In this document: positions 1 to 4,394 of the stretch, piece by piece
How positions within the stretch are numbered: position 1 is the stretch's first letter
How the letters are laid out: each line of letters opens with the position of its first letter
Source of the DNA: Desulfofustis sp.
GTDB lineage: Bacteria > Desulfobacterota > Desulfobulbia > Desulfobulbales > Desulfocapsaceae
Length of the DNA: 6,174 nt
Reading direction: 5' to 3'
NCBI GenBank assembly: GCA_030604345.1
Contig: JAUVWB010000106.1
Location: 1-6,174, forward strand
The notes under the pieces: model-generated
Database searches by the model: none
The model's input: the letters and a program-made list of their open reading frames with translations, nothing else
Told to the model about the DNA's origin: nothing
Program-made: the position numbers and the translations under genes

Positions 1-248
1 CGGCAGATGGCCACCGGCTCCTTCTCCACCCGGCCGCGACGGCAGACCGGCTCACAGGGCCGGTCGCAGACGCGCCCGAGAATACCCGGAAAGACGTTTG
101 ACTCCCAGTTGATCAGGTAGGCGCCGGTGTAATCCTCATGGAGAATCCGGCGGATATACTCAGGCACCTGCGTATGGGCCGGGCAGCCGTACTGGCAATC
201 GATTACCTTATGGTAATATTCCGGATTTCTGATGTCGGTCGGTTTCAC
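1..248 (-). CDS. GltD-like FAD/NAD(P)-dependent oxidoreductase, N-terminal fragment (runs off left edge)
   Basis: Only the first 82 codons are visible, reading leftward from a proposed GTG at 248-246; the gene continues past base 1. The translation carries a cysteine-rich N-terminal domain of the glutamate synthase small-subunit/DPYD type: CQYGCPAHT at residues 18-26, NVFPGILGR at 51-59 and CDRPCEPVCRRG at 61-72. In this family such cysteines hold iron-sulfur clusters, ahead of FAD- and NAD(P)H-binding domains that would lie outside the window. The usual role is passing electrons from NAD(P)H to a partner subunit; the actual substrate cannot be told here. The start is uncertain. The GTG has only a weak GAG four bases upstream, and the frame stays open to an ATG at 401-399 with a TGA directly before it. 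The sequence before residue 1 does not resemble the family, so I prefer the short form. The gene is divergent from the pilT-like gene. The family call is firm; the start and partner are not. Confidence 0.85.
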   Translation of the reverse strand, partial: MKPTDIRNPEYYHKVIDCQYGCPAHTQVPEYIRRILHEDYTGAYLINWESNVFPGILGRVCDRPCEPVCRRGRVEKEPVAIC

Positions 249-558
249 AGGTCTCGGCTCATGAACGTTGATGTTATCCTGAGTGCCGGTGTTACCCCCG
301 GCATGCTCCAGATCAGATGTGTATTCCTGAATGATAGTAGCAGCATATCGGCAAAATGCCAAGGGTCGGAAACGAGTTGCCGGTATCTGCCCCGACTGCA
401 TTCAATAATGATTGTTGGAACGAAGTATGGTAACGGGAACAGCCAGGAAGGCAACACCTTTCTCTCGCATTGAGCCAGGTCTGGCTTGTCGGCGCCAATC
501 GTCCCGCTTGCATCGTCCCGCGGTCGACACCTGTTTACGGCGGGATGAGGCGAAAATA
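249..558. other. Divergent intergenic region, no convincing gene
   Basis: This stretch separates the leftward oxidoreductase gene from the rightward pilT-like gene. Short ORFs exist on both strands, but none has a recognisable domain or a good ribosome binding site. The minus-strand frame of the oxidoreductase stays open up to 401, so part of this region could be an N-terminal extension. A weak sigma-70-like pair on the minus strand (TTGCCT at 454-449 and TACCAT at 432-427, 16-bp spacer) could drive the oxidoreductase gene. It matches consensus poorly and is only a suggestion. Confidence 0.4.
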
Positions 559-594
559 ATTGTACTTTTTCTGCAAAGTGTTGCAGTATACAAT
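559..594 (+). promoter_or_regulatory. Nested inverted repeat and -10-like element upstream of the pilT-like gene
   Basis: The inner repeat is perfect: CTGCAA (571-576), AGTG, TTGCAG (581-586). It is flanked by a second pair, ATTGTA (559-564) and TACAAT (589-594). The right outer arm overlaps a -10-like TATACAAT at 587-594, which would place a transcription start near 600, about 35 bases before the ATG at 634. No good -35 box lies 16-18 bases upstream of this -10. A weak promoter overlapped by the binding site of a dimeric regulator would fit. The symmetry is seen directly; the regulatory role is inferred. Confidence 0.45.
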
Positions 595-633
595 GATACC
601 CAATGGTTGCGTCCGCTTGCCAAGGAGAGCGAA

Positions 634-1809
634 ATGAAGAAGACCGAGATCGAATATTGGATTACCGCCATGCTGGAGGCCTATCCCAATGTATCGGACC
701 TCAATATCACCGTCGGCAAAACGTTGCAGGTGGAATCGGCCGGTGTTCTGGTCCCGGTGGCGGTGGAGCCGCCGATCAAGGAACTGACGCCGTTTCAGAC
801 CGAGGTGTTCGCATTGAACCTGATCGGCAAGAACAAACGGTTGCTGGCCGATCTGGTGGCCAACGGTTCCTGCGACCTGTCCTATTCCCTGAGTGATACC
901 GCTCGCTTTCGTGTCAATATATTCACCCAGAAGGGGTATGTCACCACGGTGCTGCGTAAACTCGAAACCAAGGTACCGAGCATCGAAGGGATGAATTTTC
1001 CTCCCGCATTCGGCAAAATGGCGCGGGAGCTCAACGGTCTGATCATCTTCACCGGTGCCACCGGTACCGGTAAGACCACCTCCCTGGCCGCGCTGCTCAA
1101 CCGGATCAACGAGGAGCGTTCAGTACATATCGTCACCCTGGAGGACCCGATCGAATATGTGCATGAACACCACAAGGCCACCTTCAACCAGCGCGAGTTG
1201 GGCAACGATTTCAGTACCTTTGCCATGGGCATGCGGGCGGCCCTGCGTCAGGCGCCGAAGGTTATCCTGGTGGGCGAGATGCGCGACCGCGAGACCATGG
1301 AAATCGGTTTGACGGCAGCCGAGACCGGGCATCTCGTCTTGTCAACCCTGCACACCATCGATGCCGGGCAGGCCATCAACCGCGCGCTGGGCATGTTCGA
1401 GCAGGAGGAACAGCCGCAGATTCGCAACCGTCTTGCCGATACCATCCGCTGGGTGGTCAGTCAGCGGTTGCTGCCACGCATCGGCGGCGGTCGTATCGCC
1501 GCCATGGAGATTCTCTGTACCAGCCTTCGCGTCAAAGATCTCATCTTGAACGGGGAGTCCGAGGAGAAGACCTACTACAACGTCATCAAGGCCGGCTCGG
1601 CGTTGCAGATGCGCACCTTCGACCAGCACATCCTGGAGCTCTACGCAGATGGCTTGATCACCGAAGAGACGGCAGTCACCTATTGCTCCTATCGCAACGA
1701 AATCTATCGCGGTATCGACCGGATCAAGGCGGCTCGTGGCGAGGCCACGTCGAGCCTGACCGGATTGGCCATGGAAGAAACCGAAGAGGATAAGCGGTTT
1801 GGCTTTTGA
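634..1809 (+). CDS. pilT: Type IV pilus retraction ATPase, PilT/PilU family
   Basis: The 391-residue product is a hexameric secretion-type ATPase that would act at the cytoplasmic base of a type IV pilus and power pilus retraction. Visible motifs are Walker A GATGTGKTT (141-149, K147), the Asp box VTLEDPIEYVH (167-177), the atypical Walker B ILVGEMRD (211-218, E215), and the His box GHLVLSTLHT (232-241). The PAS-like N-terminal domain covers roughly 1-120. RVKDLI (299-304) stands where PilT has its AIRNLI motif. The C-terminal TFDQHILELYADGLIT and SSLTGL segments look more like PilU, as does GATGTGK, so the protein mixes PilT and PilU traits; the symbol is provisional. Start: AGGAG at 623-627 lies six bases before the ATG at 634. 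The frame is open upstream to 412, but that stretch shows no conserved sequence. No other pilus gene is visible. The next gene follows after 66 bases on the same strand, so co-transcription is likely. Confidence 0.92.
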   Translation: MKKTEIEYWITAMLEAYPNVSDLNITVGKTLQVESAGVLVPVAVEPPIKELTPFQTEVFALNLIGKNKRLLADLVANGSCDLSYSLSDTARFRVNIFTQKGYVTTVLRKLETKVPSIEGMNFPPAFGKMARELNGLIIFTGATGTGKTTSLAALLNRINEERSVHIVTLEDPIEYVHEHHKATFNQRELGNDFSTFAMGMRAALRQAPKVILVGEMRDRETMEIGLTAAETGHLVLSTLHTIDAGQAINRALGMFEQEEQPQIRNRLADTIRWVVSQRLLPRIGGGRIAAMEILCTSLRVKDLILNGESEEKTYYNVIKAGSALQMRTFDQHILELYADGLITEETAVTYCSYRNEIYRGIDRIKAARGEATSSLTGLAMEETEEDKRFGF

Positions 1810-1875
1810 TCATAAGAGACGACGGCCGGTCGACAGATCTGCGATGAATGGGCAACCACGAACCAGGTGAGCGGC

Positions 1876-2574
1876 ATGAAAATCGTATGTAAGGCGTGCG
1901 GTAAAAAACACAAATCGACACCGAAACTGGAAGCAAGCTTGCAGACCCTGCAGCCGGGGTCGCACCTGCGTATGAAATGCGGTCAATGCGGCGAGCCGAT
2001 CCTGCTCGGGCGGGACCTGCTGCACCAGTCGGTGGAGTTGAAGGACCAGGTGGCGCCGTTTATCGGCAAGCGGGTCAAACCGCCGGAGCCTCCCGATACC
2101 TCATGGCTGGAGGACGGAGCTTTTGAGGAGGATGAGATTGTCTCCGACATCCCGCAAGCGATGGTGCTGATGCCGGAGGGACCGGGACGGGATCAGGTCA
2201 TCAAGGCCTTGACCGGCCTTGGCTACCGCGCCGAAACGGCACTCGACATCGACCACGCCCTGGAGAGGATGCAGTTTTTCAATTATTCAAGTATCGTCAT
2301 GCACGCCGATTTTGGCGGAGGCAGCCTGGACGACAATCCGTTTCACCGGTACATGGCAACCATGAATATGGCTCGGCGTCGCTACATCTTTTATGTGCTC
2401 GTCGGTCCCGCATTCAGTACGTTCTATAATTTGCAGGCCCTCGCCACATCGGCTAACCTGGTGGTGAACGACAAGGACACCCCCTATTTCGGCGTCATCC
2501 TGCGTAAGTCCATCCCCGATTATGAAGAACTCTTCGGGCCCTATATGGAAGAATTGAAGGTTCAAAGGAAATAA
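1876..2574 (+). CDS. Zinc-ribbon protein with degenerate receiver-like C-terminal domain, function unknown
   Basis: I do not recognise a named family for this 232-residue protein. Residues 1-40 form a zinc-ribbon-like module with CKAC (C5, C8) and CGQC (C35, C38), a CxxC-x26-CxxC pattern that should bind one zinc. A proline- and acid-rich linker runs from about 66 to 92. Residues 93-228 have the beta/alpha rhythm of a response-regulator receiver: AMVLMPEG as strand 1, GYRAETA after helix 1, YSSIVMHADF as strand 3, ANLVVND as strand 5. The acidic pair after strand 1 is absent, histidine H143 appears to occupy the phospho-aspartate position (D145 is two residues on), and the strand-5 lysine is not where expected, so phosphorylation looks unlikely. 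No signal peptide or membrane segment is seen. The ATG at 1876 is chosen because AGGTGA at 1865-1870 ends five bases upstream; an in-frame GTG at 1867 overlaps that site. It lies between the pilT-like gene and rhlB, probably in one transcript. A role as adaptor or nucleic-acid-associated regulator is inference. Confidence 0.8.
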   Translation: MKIVCKACGKKHKSTPKLEASLQTLQPGSHLRMKCGQCGEPILLGRDLLHQSVELKDQVAPFIGKRVKPPEPPDTSWLEDGAFEEDEIVSDIPQAMVLMPEGPGRDQVIKALTGLGYRAETALDIDHALERMQFFNYSSIVMHADFGGGSLDDNPFHRYMATMNMARRRYIFYVLVGPAFSTFYNLQALATSANLVVNDKDTPYFGVILRKSIPDYEELFGPYMEELKVQRK

Positions 2575-2579
2575 CCGTT

Positions 2580-2666
2580 ATGCCCTATCTGCACGCGACA
2601 CCCACCCCGGCCCGCCTCCCCAGGATCGCAACGGCAGGCCAGCTGCTTCTGCGAGTGTTATGCTGA
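2580..2666 (+). CDS. Possible 28-codon upstream ORF overlapping the rhlB start
   Basis: An ATG five bases after the stop of the zinc-ribbon gene opens a 28-codon frame (begins MPYLHATPTP, ends LLLRVLC). Its TGA at 2664-2666 overlaps the rhlB ATG in the arrangement ATGCTGA. AAGGA at 2565-2569 could serve as its ribosome binding site with a 10-base spacer. rhlB itself has no clear Shine-Dalgarno sequence, so stop-start coupling through this frame would help explain how rhlB is translated. The peptide resembles nothing I know. It may be a chance ORF; codon-level conservation would be needed to call it real. Confidence 0.3.
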   Translation: MPYLHATPTPARLPRIATAGQLLLRVLC

Positions 2667-4210
2667 GGCGCGTCAACCGGTTGATCGGCGGAGCTGCGCG
2701 GCGGCTGAATCGACTGGTGCATTCATCGTCCACCGTCTATCGTCGCATATCTCGTCTAGGTCGACAGAAAAGCGAGACAACGCCGCCTCCGGCTGAGACC
2801 GGTGCCGAGTTGCACGTGGAAAACAAGCCCGAACGGGACCACGTCAACCTCGGCAGCGCTGGAAATCACCAGCCGGTGCTTGCTGAGCCGAAAACGGTGG
2901 TGGAAACGCCCAACCGCGCCTGGACCGTGGAAGATTTTCCGGTGGACCCGTTGCCCGGTAAGACCCGATTCCACGATTTCTCCATTGACCAGCGGGTCAT
3001 GCAGGGCATTGCCGGTCAGGATTTTCGCTATTGTACGCCAATCCAGGAGCAGGGCTTGCCGATCGTTCTGAACGGACGGGACTTGATTGCCCGAGCCCAG
3101 ACCGGAACCGGCAAGACGGCGGTCTTTCTCATCGGCATCTTTTGTCGTCTGCTGCAGGACCAGGAGCGGCCGCCGCCCGGTCATCCCCGGGCGCTGATCA
3201 TTGCCCCGACCCGGGAACTGGTTCTGCAGATCGTCAAGGACGGCCGGGCTCTAGGCGCCCACACGCCGCTGAAGATGGTGGCGGTCTATGGTGGCTCCGA
3301 TGTGAAGACCCAGGGTGAGGCGTTGCGGCAGCAACGCTTCGATGTGGTTGCCGCAACGCCGGGCCGGTTGCTCGATTACCTGCGCCGTGGCGTTCTGACG
3401 CTCGATCGTTGCACGACGCTGGTCCTGGACGAGGCGGATCGCATGCTCGATATGGGTTTTTTGCCGGATGTCCGGCGGATTCTGGCCCATCTGCCGGGAT
3501 CCGAGAAACGGCAGACCCTGCTCTTCTCGGCGACCATCTCCGACGATGTCCGACGTCTGGCGGATCGCTGGTGTCACCGGCCGGTCTACCAGGAGGCTGG
3601 TGAACAGAGCGTCTCGGTGGAGAAGATCGAACAGCGGGTGTACCTGACCACCTCCGAGGAAAAATTTACCCTGCTCTACAATCTCATCAAGGGGCGAGAC
3701 CACGGGCGGATCCTCATCTTCGAAAACATGAAGAGTGACGCCGCCGCCCTGGCGGCCCGGTTGCGGACCTACGGCATCGACAACCTGCTGCTGACCGGTG
3801 ACGTGCCGCAGACCAAACGGCTGTCGCGACTCGAAGCGTTTCGCGCCGGGGGGGATCGGATCATGGTGGCAACCGATGTGGCGGGTCGTGGCATCCACGT
3901 GGATGATATCGTCTATGTGGTCAACTACACGCTGCCTGACGAGCCGGAAAACTATGTGCACCGTATCGGTCGCACCGGCCGTGCCGGCGCCGCCGGGGTC
4001 GCCGTCAGTTTTGCCTGCGAGCGGGGGGCGTTCGCCATCCCCGATATCGAGGCCTTCATCGGTCGATCGCTGCCCTGCACTGAACCGGGGGACGATATGC
4101 TGGCGCCCCTTCCGGAACCATCGATTGCCGAAAAAAAAGGATCACGGCGGTCCAATCGACCGCGATCCGGACGGAAAAATCGACAGAGCCGGCCTGGATC
4201 ATCCCGGTGA
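2660..4210 (+). CDS. rhlB: RhlB-type DEAD-box ATP-dependent RNA helicase
   Basis: The 516-residue product unwinds RNA using ATP, in the cytoplasm. The helicase core shows the Q motif RYCTPIQ (123-129), motif I AQTGTGKT (146-153), Ia PTREL (183-187), Ib TPGR (233-236), II DEAD (257-260), III SAT (290-292), V TDVAGRG (405-411) and VI HRIGRTGR (434-441). Segments such as EDFPVDPLPGKTRFHDF (91-107), LLTGDVPQTKR (377-387) and the late IPDIEAFIGR (460-469) follow the RhlB proteins of pseudomonads as I remember them, which is why I choose RhlB over RhlE or CsdA. In enterobacteria RhlB binds RNase E in the degradosome; whether that holds here is unknown. Residues 1-37 are strongly basic, 38-90 look disordered, and 494-516 form a basic tail typical of RNA tethering. 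The start is the first ATG in frame; its ribosome binding site is poor, and a short ORF overlaps it. The gene is last in the probable pilT-led operon and is closed by a terminator. Confidence 0.9.
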   Translation: MLRRVNRLIGGAARRLNRLVHSSSTVYRRISRLGRQKSETTPPPAETGAELHVENKPERDHVNLGSAGNHQPVLAEPKTVVETPNRAWTVEDFPVDPLPGKTRFHDFSIDQRVMQGIAGQDFRYCTPIQEQGLPIVLNGRDLIARAQTGTGKTAVFLIGIFCRLLQDQERPPPGHPRALIIAPTRELVLQIVKDGRALGAHTPLKMVAVYGGSDVKTQGEALRQQRFDVVAATPGRLLDYLRRGVLTLDRCTTLVLDEADRMLDMGFLPDVRRILAHLPGSEKRQTLLFSATISDDVRRLADRWCHRPVYQEAGEQSVSVEKIEQRVYLTTSEEKFTLLYNLIKGRDHGRILIFENMKSDAAALAARLRTYGIDNLLLTGDVPQTKRLSRLEAFRAGGDRIMVATDVAGRGIHVDDIVYVVNYTLPDEPENYVHRIGRTGRAGAAGVAVSFACERGAFAIPDIEAFIGRSLPCTEPGDDMLAPLPEPSIAEKKGSRRSNRPRSGRKNRQSRPGSSR

Positions 4211-4220
4211 AGTGGTGGAG

Positions 4221-4253
4221 AGCGGAACAAGGGCTTGTTGCTCCGCTGTTTTT
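4221..4253 (+). terminator. Intrinsic terminator after rhlB
   Basis: A GC-rich stem pairs AGCGGA (4221-4226) with TCCGCT (4242-4247), continued inside by ACAA (4227-4230) with TTGT (4235-4238) across a small asymmetric bulge and a GGGC loop. A run of five T follows at 4249-4253. It begins 10 bases after the rhlB stop, as expected for Rho-independent termination of the upstream operon. Confidence 0.8.
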
Positions 4254-4263
4254 GTGTTATAAA
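4235..4263 (+). promoter_or_regulatory. Predicted sigma-70 extended -10 promoter for rpsA
   Basis: TTGTTG at 4235-4240 (-35) and TATAAA at 4258-4263 (-10) are separated by exactly 17 bases. A TG at 4255-4256, one base before the -10, makes it an extended -10 element. Transcription would start near 4270 and give a leader of about 125 nt before rpsA. The -35 hexamer lies inside the 3' arm of the rhlB terminator, so one short stretch serves both signals. Confidence 0.6.
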
Positions 4264-4279
4264 ATAAAATTCACGTGAT

Positions 4280-4313
4280 GGGGTGGCCTCCTGGAGAAGG
4301 ATGTACCCCTTCT
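4280..4313 (+). promoter_or_regulatory. Leader segment with two competing hairpins
   Basis: AGAAGG (4295-4300) can pair with CCTTCT (4308-4313) around a seven-base loop. GGGGT (4280-4284) can instead pair with ACCCC (4305-4309). Both use bases 4308-4309, so they exclude each other. The first hairpin would also sequester part of the ribosome binding site and the ATG of the short ORF that starts at 4301. TGCTTTT follows at 4314-4320, too weak a T-run to call an attenuator with confidence. Confidence 0.3.
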
Positions 4314-4390
4314 TGCTTTTATGCAGCGTCTGCCAGCGCAGGCAAATTGAAACCCAAGCCCTGTACAGCCACGGCTGTACCACGAGTTAA
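4301..4390 (+). CDS. Possible 29-codon leader ORF directly upstream of rpsA
   Basis: ATG at 4301 is preceded by GGAG at 4293-4296 with a four-base spacer, a better ribosome binding site than that of rpsA. The frame encodes 29 residues starting MYPFLLLCSVCQRR, with three cysteines, and stops with TAA at 4388-4390, four bases before the rpsA ATG. The layout suits a leader peptide or translational coupling: ribosomes on this frame would melt the hairpin at 4363-4380 and could re-initiate at rpsA. The peptide matches no family known to me. It could be chance in a leader of this length. Confidence 0.4.
   Translation: MYPFLLLCSVCQRRQIETQALYSHGCTTS
4363..4380 (+). promoter_or_regulatory. Perfect inverted repeat (hairpin) in the rpsA leader
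   Basis: GTACAGCC, two bases (AC), then GGCTGTAC form a perfect 8-bp inverted repeat; as RNA it folds as at least a 7-bp stem with a CACG tetraloop. It ends 14 bases before the rpsA ATG, in the place where a Shine-Dalgarno sequence would normally begin. In Escherichia coli, rpsA also has a structured leader without a canonical Shine-Dalgarno and is repressed by S1 itself; a similar operator here is a reasonable inference. Confidence 0.55.
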
Positions 4391-4394
4391 ACCC

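Noticed and set aside
138..473. 111-codon plus-strand frame at the left edge
   Set aside because: It overlaps the minus-strand oxidoreductase fragment, whose cysteine motifs are clear; the plus-strand translation has no recognisable features.
571..600. Sigma-54 promoter upstream of the pilT-like gene
   Set aside because: Type IV pilus genes often use sigma-54, but I found no GG and GC pair with the required ten-base spacing in a TGGC/TTGC context.
412..633. 74-codon upstream extension of the pilT-like gene
   Set aside because: It would read through the nested dyad and the -10-like element, and family members begin near the ATG at 634, which has AGGAG at the right distance.
1834..1841. CAGATCTG palindrome between the pilT-like and zinc-ribbon genes
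   Set aside because: Eight bases with no flanking symmetry, too short to argue for a site or terminator.
3251..3961. 236-codon minus-strand frame inside rhlB
   Set aside because: It lies opposite the conserved helicase core and has no family resemblance or ribosome binding site that I can support.
4275..4394. 40-codon upstream extension of rpsA
   Set aside because: It would translate the leader hairpins, has no ribosome binding site, and the sequence is unlike S1 N-termini.
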